64,000 nt of DNA from CAYRYU01 sp964428355 (GTDB lineage: Bacteria > Muiribacteriota > Ozemobacteria > Ozemobacterales > Ozemobacteraceae). Position 1 is the stretch's first letter; each line of letters opens with the position of its first letter. Under the pieces are notes generated by a model. It made no database searches. It saw nothing but the letters and a program-made list of their open reading frames with translations, and was not told the origin of the DNA. Positions 25,960-34,858 of this stretch are shown here, piece by piece. The DNA lies in contig CAYRYU010000026.1 in NCBI GenBank assembly GCA_964428355.1, positions 12,153 to 76,152 on the forward strand, in the 5' to 3' direction. The translations under genes and the position numbers were made by a program.

Positions 25960-28742
25960 CCTACTTTAGAAAGGCCCAGAATTTTCTCCTGATCCTGGTT
26001 TTCTTCTTCCTTCCCTGCTTCGGGATCTTCCTTTCGTGGGAGGAGGATTTTCTTGCCGAGAGCCGCCAAATCGAGGACCGCCAGATGGAGGATTTCCGGC
26101 GAACCGCATGGCACGGTGCCTTCGTTCATCGACATGCCCCGATGGTCGCAAGACTCGGAAACGCCTTTTACAGCGGGATCCGGAAGGGAGACCCCTTCGC
26201 GTATGTGGCCTCGCTTCCATGGGATCTCCCCTCCTTCGCCAACCTCGAGATAGCCATCTTCCCAAGGGGCGGGAAACTGGTATCTCCCCCCGGGTCACCA
26301 GTGTCTTCGCGAAAAGTCTTTACGGTCCTCGCCAAGGACCTGGAGGACGGTCATCTTCAGGAAAAGAACGTTCCCTGGGCCCAGTCAGCTGTTGGACCTT
26401 ATCTTGCCCGGGACCTGGAATGGTTTCCGGGAGTGACGATTTCGAGACCGGATCCAAAGGGTGAGAAGTGGTTTTTCTGGAAGATCGACCCGGACGGAAA
26501 AGGAGTGATGATCCTCTCGCGCGGTGTGACCAGGCCTCTCGAACCTTGGAGGAAATGGCTCCGCCGAAGGAAAGGCAAGAGTCGGGATTATTGGCTCCTT
26601 GACCGGCGAAACGGGAAATGGATCGGGACCACGGCCCTTGATGAGGAATCCCGGGCGATCATCAGGAGAGCTCCCCGAACCGGCTGGGGAAAGGAGCGGA
26701 GCAGTAGCGATTCCCTCTATTTCACCGGAGTTCTGGGGAACGACCTTATGATGGTACTCCGCACGGTAGATCCTGACGTAGCCGCCAGGAAAAAGGCCGC
26801 CAGAGCCTGGGTCCTTCTGGGAATGCTGCTTCCGGCGTGTTGGATGGTTTCGCTCCGGGTCCACCTCCTCGAGTTGCCCCTGTTTTCACGGTTGGTAGCG
26901 ATTTTCCTCTCCCTCACGCTCCTTCCGCTCTACCATCTTGGCCGCCTGGGAACCCGATGGAGTGAGGACCGCCAACGCGAACTGCTCGATCGGCGCCAGG
27001 AAAGCAATCTCGAAACCTTGCGCAAAACCGATTCCCGCATTTCCGAGATCGTTTCCGACGAAATCAACCTCGCAAAGGGACTCTGGAAAAGGATCGTCAC
27101 CGAGAAACCCGATCCTGTGCGAAGGAAAGAAATGCTCGAAAAGGCCCGGGCGGGAGAACTGTTCCTCGTTTACCGTGTCATTTCAGGGGAAGGGGGAATC
27201 CTCGATCAGACCTCCGTAAGAAACGACCAGGGGGAGCTCCAGCTTTTTTTTGGACAGGAGATGCTGAGGCGCTACGGAATCCTGCATACACCAGGGCATT
27301 GGGCGATGACGGCAATCCTTCGCAGCCCGCTTTTCGGGTTTTCGGGACTCAGCGACCGGCGGGGAGAGGAAGTCCCCTGGCAGATGGACAATTCGTGGGC
27401 AGCAACCTCATTCTGGGATGTGGATCCCCACGCGACCGCAACGGAACCGGCTTTCTTCTTCTGGTTCTTTTCAATCGGAAGGATTCTTCCCGAACTTCTT
27501 CGCCGGTCCCCCCAAGGAATGTGGATTCAATCCCCCAACTATTGGACCCGTTGGGAACCCAACATCCCTCAGGTCCCATGCCCCGACGACCTTTTTGCGC
27601 AAAGCTGCATGGGAGGTGAACCCGCATCGAGAGTGGTCCGGCACCGGGGCCGGCCGTATCTTGTGACCCTCCTTCCGACTTCCCATCTGCTCTTCCGGAC
27701 CACTGTCTTGATGACCATAGCCGACCTGGGTCCGGAGGCGGAAATGCTCCGGACCCAGTCACGGCTCCTGTGGTCTGGGGTTGTGACCAGTCTTCTTATC
27801 GTCGGCATACTTGCGCTGGTGATCAGCCGCTCCTTTCTCGTCCCGGTTCGCAGGATCTCCAACGGTATCAGGACAATGGAAGAAGGCCGACTGGACGCGG
27901 CGATTCCCGATCTCGGACCCGACGAATTCGGTGAGCTCGGAAGGGCTTTCAACGACATGATGGCGGAACTCGCCGAGCACGACCGGGCACGGACCGTACA
28001 AGACAGTCTGATTCCCGCCGTGCCACGAACCCTTCCAGGGTTCGAGGTCGCATTGCGCTACCAGCCTCTCCACGGTCTCTGCGGGGATTACACAGACACC
28101 CTCTGCCTGCCCGACGGGAAACTCCTCCTGGTATTGGGTGACGTCACGGGTCACGGTGTTTCCGCCGCACTGATGGCTACCATGGCCAAGGCAATCTGCT
28201 CCCTGAGCGTTCTGGAGGGGCTCGATCTCGCCAGACTCTCCCAGCGTCTCAACCACGTGATCGCCATGGTGGGAAAGCGCAGGCAGATGATGACGATGTT
28301 CGCCGCGTGTCTGGATGCAGCGGCGGGAGACCTGGAATGGACCGGAGCAGGGGCTCCATTTCCCTTGATGCGTCAAGGGGATGGAAGCGTGAAGTTCCTC
28401 GAACAGGTAGGATTCCCGCTCGGAAGTTCCGCCGCGAAACGCAACAAACCGGAAAAACTGGCTTTCCCTGATGGGGCGGCCCTCCTGATCTACTCGGACG
28501 GCCTGTACGAAGCCCTGGACGAGAGTCAGAACCCCTTCGGCTTCCCACGTCTGGAAGCCCTGCTCAAGGCCCGCGGATTCCTTCCTGCGGAAGGACTGGC
28601 CTCCGAACTGATGAATTGTCTGAGGAAACACCAGGGCCGGACGCCTCCCGCCGACGACACCACGATCCTGATTCTCCGCCGGGTTTCCAACCCGGTATCC
28701 CCGCATCCGGCTGTCGATTCCACAGTGCTTCCAGAGAAATGA
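25956..28742 (+). CDS. HAMP-SpoIIE family protein phosphatase (pair 1, downstream member, intact)
   Basis: 928 residues from TTG 25956 (GGAAGGGGG upstream). Topology mirrors its upstream partner: helices near 8-25, 281-300, 307-327 and 602-624, two extracytoplasmic regions, HAMP (about 625-670), then PP2C/SpoIIE (about 690-905). All metal-binding motifs are present: CGDYTD, GDVTGHG (about 727-733), SDGLYEA (about 847) and ADDTTILIL (about 899). It should dephosphorylate a phosphoserine STAS protein in response to periplasmic signals. The 4-bp overlap couples its synthesis to the degenerate partner, hinting at a hetero-oligomer. Confidence 0.85.
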   Translation: MTYFRKAQNFLLILVFFFLPCFGIFLSWEEDFLAESRQIEDRQMEDFRRTAWHGAFVHRHAPMVARLGNAFYSGIRKGDPFAYVASLPWDLPSFANLEIAIFPRGGKLVSPPGSPVSSRKVFTVLAKDLEDGHLQEKNVPWAQSAVGPYLARDLEWFPGVTISRPDPKGEKWFFWKIDPDGKGVMILSRGVTRPLEPWRKWLRRRKGKSRDYWLLDRRNGKWIGTTALDEESRAIIRRAPRTGWGKERSSSDSLYFTGVLGNDLMMVLRTVDPDVAARKKAARAWVLLGMLLPACWMVSLRVHLLELPLFSRLVAIFLSLTLLPLYHLGRLGTRWSEDRQRELLDRRQESNLETLRKTDSRISEIVSDEINLAKGLWKRIVTEKPDPVRRKEMLEKARAGELFLVYRVISGEGGILDQTSVRNDQGELQLFFGQEMLRRYGILHTPGHWAMTAILRSPLFGFSGLSDRRGEEVPWQMDNSWAATSFWDVDPHATATEPAFFFWFFSIGRILPELLRRSPQGMWIQSPNYWTRWEPNIPQVPCPDDLFAQSCMGGEPASRVVRHRGRPYLVTLLPTSHLLFRTTVLMTIADLGPEAEMLRTQSRLLWSGVVTSLLIVGILALVISRSFLVPVRRISNGIRTMEEGRLDAAIPDLGPDEFGELGRAFNDMMAELAEHDRARTVQDSLIPAVPRTLPGFEVALRYQPLHGLCGDYTDTLCLPDGKLLLVLGDVTGHGVSAALMATMAKAICSLSVLEGLDLARLSQRLNHVIAMVGKRRQMMTMFAACLDAAAGDLEWTGAGAPFPLMRQGDGSVKFLEQVGFPLGSSAAKRNKPEKLAFPDGAALLIYSDGLYEALDESQNPFGFPRLEALLKARGFLPAEGLASELMNCLRKHQGRTPPADDTTILILRRVSNPVSPHPAVDSTVLPEK

Positions 28743-28764
28743 ACCGCAACCGGCCCAGGGTGCT

Positions 28765-29085
28765 GGACTTTCCCCTTCCTTGCTGTCAAAAACGGGGGAA
28801 TGTCCTACCATCATTCGGGTGGAATATCTGCTGGAGGATTTCTTGAATCGAACGAAACGACGGGCGGCACCCCTGAGGGAGTCGAGGCCTTTTCGGACTC
28901 GTTGTTCGGCTACCATCCGCTTCTTCTGGCTGCCGGCATCTTCTCGGCCATTCTCGGTCTCCAGCCGGTCGTAGGTCTTTCCCACCTGGTGAAGCTTCCG
29001 TAGTCAGGGATGTCGATCCTGGTACTTGGCCTGATCTTCCTCGGAATCACGCTCGCTTCGCGAAGATTGGCAGGAATCTGGCTCA
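28765..29085 (+). pseudogene. duplicated 5' fragment of the membrane-protein gene at 41692
   Basis: This 321-bp block aligns without gaps to 41609-41929 (over 90% identical by eye) and covers the upstream region and first 79 or so codons of that gene. Here the likely start codon TTG is TCG, a TAG interrupts the frame at 29001-29003, and homology stops abruptly at 29085. It is a dead partial copy, probably left by a recombination or mobile-element event. Confidence 0.8.
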
Positions 29086-29491
29086 CTACCGGAACAACTG
29101 GGAAGAAAACCTTGTTCGTCTCATGTCGTTCTGCACACCGTGATGATCCTCCCCAGCACTTTTCGGGACACATTGGGCCCACTTCCTTGCCCCGAAAACC
29201 CAGAAATGGAAAGCAACATGATATCCTCTGCTGACGGCAGACCGAAGCGCTCCCTCTGAGAAATAGGGATTCCCTTTCCGGAAGGGCGGACTTTCCCCAG
29301 GATATGGTCAGCGAGAAACTCCTCGATCATCACCCTCGATTTCCCCGCGATCAATCAGAGCCCAGGGAGCCCCTGAGTTACCGTGGCCTGTGATCGGATC
29401 CTGATCGCCCCACCCTCACGAAGCAATGCCCGCGTTCTGTGCTGGAAACTGAATCGGGGAAAGGAACCCCATTGAGGGCTGTAGCGGGAAG
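29086..29491. other. intergenic DNA, no gene recognised
   Basis: Follows the duplicated fragment. A 77-codon frame on the minus strand (29121-29354) lacks a start signal and any recognisable domain. The stretch is probably decayed coding sequence. Confidence 0.4.
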
Positions 29492-30247
29492 CTACTGCGC
29501 TGGTCTGGGGAACTGCGCTGCCAGATCTTGGAGGAACTTCCTCGACAGCGTGGAGCCACCGAGTCGTTGGGCTTTCGCAACCTTTTCCCAGGCACCAGCA
29601 TAGTCCCGACGCAGAAACAACGCCACCGCCCAATTGGAATACAGGGGCTCGTAGCCAGGCTCGAGCTTCTCGGCCCGTCCGAAACACGTCAGGGCTTCCG
29701 CCATTGCGGTTTTCGCGGAGTTCTCCTCGCTCATGCCACCCGAAAGGATGGTCAGGGAAAAGCCGAGGTCGACCAACAATCTGGCATTGTCAGGCAACAT
29801 TTCTGCCGCTTTCCGCAACATTTCCACTGACTTGTCGATGTTTCGCATGGCCCCACTGACCACCCCGAATCCCCAGTAGACCCCGGGGTTCTGCGGATCC
29901 AGGAGCCAGGCCTGGTTGAAGCGCATCATCGCCGTTTCGGGATCGCGCTTCCCAAGGAAGGCTTGCCATCCCTTTTTCACGAACTCCTCCGCCGCTTTTT
30001 CTCGGCCTCCTGCGATCCGGGTGGCTTCTGCGATGAAGCTGCTGTCCGCTTCGATCTGGGTTTCGCTCTTGGTCACCCCTCCGAACATGGGCAACAGGTT
30101 GGGATTCACAGCGGCTCCTCCTTCAACACGTGGTTGGGAAATTTTGTCCTGGTGAGTGTTTTCCAGACGCCGGGAAAACGTTCCGGCCCCGGGGTCGGCA
30201 TTTCCCACCGCTACCCATGGGAGACCCGCCAACAAAAGAATTTTCAT
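29492..30247 (-). CDS. secreted TPR protein
   Basis: 251 residues from ATG 30247; TTG 30250 is an alternative. A short signal peptide (KILLLAGLPWVAVGNA) precedes a linker and TPR units at about 85-240 (RDPETAMMRFNQAWLLDPQN, NIDKSVEMLRKAAEMLPDN, AMAEALTCFGRAEKLEPGYE). It probably acts as a periplasmic scaffold. GGAGGTGAT, a perfect anti-SD match, lies 25 nt upstream, too far for this start. It is the last of three minus-strand genes with secretion signals (31659 to 29492), two of which encode proteins of unknown role. Confidence 0.7.
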   Translation of the reverse strand: MKILLLAGLPWVAVGNADPGAGTFSRRLENTHQDKISQPRVEGGAAVNPNLLPMFGGVTKSETQIEADSSFIAEATRIAGGREKAAEEFVKKGWQAFLGKRDPETAMMRFNQAWLLDPQNPGVYWGFGVVSGAMRNIDKSVEMLRKAAEMLPDNARLLVDLGFSLTILSGGMSEENSAKTAMAEALTCFGRAEKLEPGYEPLYSNWAVALFLRRDYAGAWEKVAKAQRLGGSTLSRKFLQDLAAQFPRPAQ

Positions 30248-30250
30248 CAA

Positions 30251-30361
30251 ACTCGTACTCTTCGTAATTCATCACCTCCGGTTGGTTTCCGTCCTTGAAA
30301 ACCACAGGGTTTGCCGCTGAGGTTGGTCCAGAAAATTTGACACCAAAGCTCCGATATGTTG
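30251..30361. other. upstream region of the TPR gene
   Basis: Contains the GGAGGTGAT element on the minus strand (near 30272-30280) and leads into the hairpin cluster at 30362-30414. No additional gene is supported. Confidence 0.35.
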
Positions 30362-30414
30362 AAAGAGCGGAGGTGCTCTTTGAATTGGGCCCCGCGAAGG
30401 GGCCCAATTCAAAG
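30362..30414. repeat. two overlapping hairpins, one with a 16-bp perfect stem
   Basis: Stem 1 pairs AAAGAGC (30362-30368) with GCTCTTT (30375-30381). Stem 2 pairs CTTTGAATTGGGCCCC (30378-30393) with its exact complement (30399-30414) around a 5-nt loop. The stems share bases 30378-30381, so they cannot both be fully formed, as in attenuators. It lies in the gap between two minus-strand genes. No T-run follows on either strand. Confidence 0.55.
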
Positions 30415-30581
30415 GAATTCAGGAACAAGCGAGAAGTCCAAGAACCAGAAAGACCCAAACTCCTTCCTCCAATCCCACATCCGCCATGTTCTCCGGGAAT
30501 CACCATACTCTCCAGAAATACACCCTCCTTAACGGGCTTGCAAGGAAAACGAAACCCGATCTTGTCCTTTCACCAACCGCT

Positions 30582-31277
30582 TCAGAGAAGCAGAAAAAAC
30601 AGTCCGAGCAGGAACTCGTGCTTTTCCAGCCAACCATACAGAGGCGTGTCCGGGTGATCCAATTCCGAAGGCTGAAAGTCGATGAAGAATTCGTCGGGAT
30701 CACACCCTGTTTCTTCACATCTGGCCCCAAACTTATTTTCGGCGGTTACGCCGGGATACTGGCCCACTTTCGGACCCCCGACATACCCATGGAGGGCGCA
30801 GATGATTCTCCCCGTGCCCGTAAGGGAATCGGGCCCCCCGTAGTATTCACACCCCATGCTGGGTTTCTGGATCTCCGTCTTGAGATACTGCTCCTTTACC
30901 AACCGTGAAATGTCGATTTCAAGAGTCTCCGGGGCGCGGGCCATCATCTGCGCGTGATCCATGTCGTACATATCCAATACTCCCAGAATGGCCCTCATGT
31001 TCGCGAAGGATGCAACGAACCCGTGGGGGGGGACCGAAAACCTGTAGATTCCCTCGATCTGCCTGGGATTCGGACTTTGGAACTCATCCTCCACGTCGAG
31101 AAGCCCTACTCCCTCTTCGATCGAGATCGCAACCTTTCCCTCCTTCAAGAACGGCTCCACGAGCCAGGAGAATCGTTACGACAAACGCATTTCCCCGTTT
31201 CCCCGAACGGAGGGAACTGCCAGAATCATGAACAGGGCGAGGGAAACGCATAATCTCCGAAGTCTCCGCGCGTTCAT
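30582..31277 (-). pseudogene. secreted protein gene interrupted by an in-frame stop
   Basis: A start at ATG 31277, with GGGAGGTG upstream, opens a good signal peptide (MNARRLRRLCVSLALFMILA, then VPSVRG). The frame meets TAA at 31176-31178, then continues uninterrupted in the same frame for about 198 codons to 30582 (FLKEGKVAISIEEGVGLLD and onward). The second part alone could start at GTG 31160 but would lack the signal peptide. Its C-terminus is hydrophobic (EFLLGLFFLLL), suggesting a membrane anchor. No domain is recognised. Either a recently inactivated gene, a sequencing error, or stop read-through. It follows the gene at 31297 by 19 bp. Confidence 0.55.
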
Positions 31278-31296
31278 CGTTGCACCTCCCTCTCCG

Positions 31297-31659
31297 TCAC
31301 GATTCTCCGCTCGAGGCGTGGGCGCCCATTCTTCCGGTGGACGGGACCGGAAAACCACCTCCCCCGGGGAAATCGCACCTTCGGACCGAGACGACGGATG
31401 AAAGCCCGGTTCGGCCCGTGATGGAAGCCAGTTTCCCGGGAGGAACATCGAGGAGGGGACTCGTCAGGGCGTCTTCAACCTGCTTCAGTTCGGAAACTGA
31501 AGAAAGAGAGGATTCCTGATCTTTCCAGGAATTGTCGCGGATCGCGGCGATCCAATCACCCTGGGAATCGTCCGGGGCCCCAAGGAACACCCCTCGCGTG
31601 AAAGCCACCGTCAGAATGGCCAGAATGGCATATCGGAGCCAGTTCCTCCCGCTTCCCAT
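31297..31659 (-). CDS. small secreted or anchored protein of unknown function
   Basis: 120 residues. ATG 31659 is preceded by AAGGGGAG. A signal/anchor helix (LRYAILAILTVAFTRGVF) is followed by a soluble region of about 90 residues with no recognised motif. First gene of a minus-strand run with the interrupted gene and the TPR gene downstream. Confidence 0.5.
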   Translation of the reverse strand: MGSGRNWLRYAILAILTVAFTRGVFLGAPDDSQGDWIAAIRDNSWKDQESSLSSVSELKQVEDALTSPLLDVPPGKLASITGRTGLSSVVSVRRCDFPGGGGFPVPSTGRMGAHASSGES

Positions 31660-32094
31660 GCCGTTGCTCCCCTTTCGAGAACGCGTGTCTGATCATCATC
31701 CGGATCACCCATGGTCAAAAATGCACCACCCCAAGGGGGTGGGCAAATTCGATGCGGTAAGTACCGGAAATCCCTCCGACATTTGGGAAATGTGGACCCA
31801 TCGCAATTTCCCCGTTCAGCGGATAGGGCCACACCTTTCCGTGTGCGTCGGTTTTGTCCCAACCTCAGGCTTTCTCCGGAAGGAATTGAACATCTTGACA
31901 CACATCCGAAAATGAGACTGGAAATGTGGAATCCATTAACTGCCAGGTCGAGAATTTGAAGGACGACATGGCCCCTGGCTTGTCATACGCAGATGTGCAG
32001 CAGATGTTCCGGTTGACAGAAGATTTCGTTGGTGATAGCTTCTTGAGGAAGCCGGGACGGGCCTGATTCCGCCCATCCCCTCCCCAAAAAAGCG
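31660..32094. other. divergent intergenic region
   Basis: Between the small secreted gene (minus) and the GH5 gene (plus). It contains a short CACCCC/GGGGTG palindrome near 31723-31742. I see no convincing promoter and no gene. Confidence 0.4.
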
Positions 32095-33345
32095 ATGCAA
32101 AAACGAGTCATCCCATGGGTTCTTGTACTCTTGTGTTTTTCTGGCACCGGGAGGGCAGGGGACATCCGGTTCTGGGATGTGCAGCGCAAGGGTGCGAACT
32201 TCTTCCCCAACAACCCGCGGGCAGAACGTTTCCAGGATGCTGCCAGGGCCGGGATCGTGATCGCACGCCTGGCCGTCAACAAATGGCTCAACGGAAGGCC
32301 CCCCGCAGAGCTTGGGGATTTCCTTCTAGGCCCGAAGGATCGGTATTCCGGGATCGTCGGAAAGGACCTCGCGTATCTTGTGAAGGTTCTGGACGATGCC
32401 GATCGGGCGGGGTTGAAAGTCGTTCTCACGATGTTGAGCCTGCCAGGTTCCCGATGGCTGCAGCACAATCGCGTGAACGGGAAGTGCATCCAACAATTCG
32501 ACCTGTGGAAGGATTTCACCTTTCATCGCCAGGCCGCCAGTTTCTGGCGGGAGCTGGCATCCGCGTTGAAAGACCATCCCGCGGTCGTGGGATACAACAT
32601 TCTGAATGAGCCCTGCCCTGAGCGGGCCACCGCGGTAAGACTGCGGGACTGGTACACGATGGATTACGGGAAATGGTACCAACAGGTGAAAGGCACTCCT
32701 GCGGATCTCAATCTGTTCTACAAAACGGTCATCCAGGCCATCCGCGAGGTGGACCAGGAAACCCCGGTGGTTCTGGATTCAGGATTCTATGCCAATCCGT
32801 ATGCCTTTCAGGTTATCGACCCGGCCATCATCCAGGATGCAAACGTTCTTTACTCCATTCACACCTATGAGCCCTCGCACTTCGCGACGGGCGAAAAGCC
32901 AGGCAAGTTCAGGTATCCCGGGGACATTCCAACCGGTGAGCTGGATGGCCCCAACGATGATGACGCCCAGCCTCCTTTTGCACCCATCGAACACTGGGAT
33001 CGGGGAAAGTTTACCCGGTACTTCAAGGTGGTCACAGACTGGATGAGCAGGAACCATGTTCCCCCAAACAGGATCTACCTTGCAGAGTTCGGAGCGGACC
33101 GGGAGGCCCTGGGGGTGGTGGATTTCTTCAGGGACAGTATCGGTTTCTTCAACTCCCAGGGGTGGCACTGGTCATTCTATTCCTATCGAGAGGACGACGG
33201 CTTTCCCAAGATGGATTATGAACTGGGAACGGGCCCCCTTCCGGAAGGCTACTGGAAGAGCTCGGAAGAATACTCCTGTGGAAGATCCGGTTTGTATCCC
33301 ATTTTGAATCCGCTTTGGCAGGTCATCCAAAACGGACTGAGGTAG
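32095..33345 (+). CDS. secreted glycoside hydrolase family 5 (endoglucanase-like)
   Basis: 416 residues with a signal peptide (KRVIPWVLVLLCFSGTGRAG). The GH5 TIM barrel shows the acid/base motif NILNEP (Glu at about 172), a conserved HTYEP (about 262-266), the nucleophile motif YLAEFG (Glu at about 331) and the following Trp-rich WHWSFYSYRE. It should hydrolyse a beta-1,4-linked glucan or mannan outside the cell; the exact substrate cannot be read from sequence. It stands alone between decayed genes, with no clear ribosome binding site, so it may be an acquired cargo gene. Confidence 0.85.
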   Translation: MQKRVIPWVLVLLCFSGTGRAGDIRFWDVQRKGANFFPNNPRAERFQDAARAGIVIARLAVNKWLNGRPPAELGDFLLGPKDRYSGIVGKDLAYLVKVLDDADRAGLKVVLTMLSLPGSRWLQHNRVNGKCIQQFDLWKDFTFHRQAASFWRELASALKDHPAVVGYNILNEPCPERATAVRLRDWYTMDYGKWYQQVKGTPADLNLFYKTVIQAIREVDQETPVVLDSGFYANPYAFQVIDPAIIQDANVLYSIHTYEPSHFATGEKPGKFRYPGDIPTGELDGPNDDDAQPPFAPIEHWDRGKFTRYFKVVTDWMSRNHVPPNRIYLAEFGADREALGVVDFFRDSIGFFNSQGWHWSFYSYREDDGFPKMDYELGTGPLPEGYWKSSEEYSCGRSGLYPILNPLWQVIQNGLR

Positions 33346-33354
33346 ATACGGGGT

Positions 33355-34400
33355 TAAGAATGTTGTAATCCTCGGGTATGATCTCGGGAGGGGCTTTCAT
33401 GAGAAAGTGGTTCAATCCAGGGAAGAGCATGAAAGTTGATTCCGGTATCAGGGGGCGGGGAATCTGATCCACTTTGGTGTCCTGCCCACCCTCGCCCCGC
33501 TGAGGGATTCCCTTGGGGAACGTCTGGTTGGGGAAATGAGGCTCCTCCCATGATCACGAACCCTGCACTTTCCGGGCAGTAATCGGACAACACCGGAATG
33601 AGCTTTCCCCCCATTCCATGACCGGCTACAAAGATCCTTTTTGAGCCGATATCCTAACGGTTCCGGAGAATCCGGATGGCCGCGGAGGCTTTGCCGAAAA
33701 GAACATCCTGGGGAGGGAAGCGGAGTCCGCTCCTTTTTCACTGATCAAAATAGGTGGTAATCTGCATTTCGTAGCGGATTACTGCGATTCCCGACCAGCC
33801 AGCCCAAGCGCCAGATCGCTGAACGGTTTGTTGGATCCAATGGTTGAATCCCGATCCAGCAAGGCTCCACCGCCGGGAACAAGGATGACTGCGGGAATGG
33901 GTCCCTTCCCCCTGGGGATCGTCAGGGTTGTCGGAACATTCCGTCCATGGTTGTCGAAATCCGCTGCTTCTTCAAAGAAGTTCTCTTCATTCGCGTACGA
34001 CGGACAGTTCGAGGTATTTCTGGAGTGGGGCGGATCGATCGAAAACTCCCCAATCTGTTTGCTCCCATCGAAGACCATTCTCACATCCACATCGAGTTGT
34101 ACAAACTGCTGGGAATAAGTATCACGTTTTTTCCGGGAGATTTTTCTGAATAGGTCTGACCTCGCCCGCTGAACTTTCCACCCTTCTCCTGAATGAGATT
34201 CCAGATCTCCTTGAGCCGCTCGGGAGTGCATTCTTGGGCGGCTTTGTGGGTGAAAAAAAAATCGCGGGGAAAGCAAGATCACCTTTGGCCAGCGCATCGA
34301 CGATCTTTTCGGCGGATCTCTCCAGAGGTTCTTCGTTCTGGTTCTGAGCACTCAGGGGAATTCCAGGCAACATAGCGAAAACCAGGCATCCGAAAAGCAT
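33355..34400 (-). pseudogene. frameshifted secreted alpha/beta hydrolase
   Basis: Pieces of one protein lie in different minus-strand frames: a signal peptide (MLFGCLVFAMLPGIPLSAQ, from 34400), a DUF3887-like N-terminal domain (EVRPIQKNL, then VFDGSKQIGEFSID), a hydrolase core (AVILVPGGGALLDRDSTIG, SNKPFSDLALGLA, stop at 33779), then VFVAGHGMGG and GFVIMGG, and finally LFPGLNHFLMKAP, which would hold the catalytic His. At least three frameshifts separate them, and the nucleophile elbow GHSxGG has become GHGMGG, losing the catalytic Ser. This is a decayed gene. Confidence 0.7.
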
Positions 34401-34598
34401 CTAAATCAACGTCAATCTTCGACCTTCTTCTCCCTAATCGCTTCAAACCTGCTTTCCCGAAGGACCACCCGAGAGACAAAAATACCATATTGGGAGCAAC
34501 CTTCCGATCCGGACGGGCCACTCCCCTTCCGGGCAGGAACAACGACGCATTTCAATTCGGGAGCCTATTGTGACGTGTCGGTCATTGATCAGTATTGC

Positions 34599-34607
34599 TG
34601 GTATGAT
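34599..34607 (+). promoter_or_regulatory. extended -10 promoter TGGTATGAT
   Basis: The box ends 7 nt before ATG 34615, which has no Shine-Dalgarno, consistent with a leaderless transcript of the VWA gene. No -35 is evident. Confidence 0.45.
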
Positions 34608-34614
34608 TTAAACA

Positions 34615-34858
34615 ATGGCTAAAAAAACCATCCCGTCGGCGAGATTCTTCCCAGCGCATTGGGCCTGTGCGACATGGGCGGCAACCATCTTCCCGATTTT
34701 CCCCCCAGACCTGGACATAGGTTTGGCGGAAGACCGACCCCGGGACCTCCCGGCCTTTCGGGCAATGATCCGGCAGGGAACCGCCCCCGATGGAAACATG
34801 GTGACCGCCCTGCGGTTGTTCAACGAGTACTCGTTCGACATTTCCCGGGAAGGCGCGA
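34615..34858 (+). pseudogene. N-terminal part of the VWA gene, out of frame with the rest
   Basis: ATG 34615 opens a frame reading a signal-like segment, then APDGNMVTALRLFNEYSFDI, which is the usual lead-in to the VWA domain in this family. The frame then leaves the coding phase; the VWA domain continues in another frame from about 34859. A 1-nt indel around 34845-34865 would join them. Confidence 0.5.

Noticed and set aside
27759..28985. 408-codon minus-strand ORF over the intact phosphatase
   Set aside because: Shadow of the PP2C gene with no start signal.
29121..29354. 77-codon minus-strand ORF after the duplicated fragment
   Set aside because: No ribosome binding site and no recognisable motif; listed only as part of an intergenic region.
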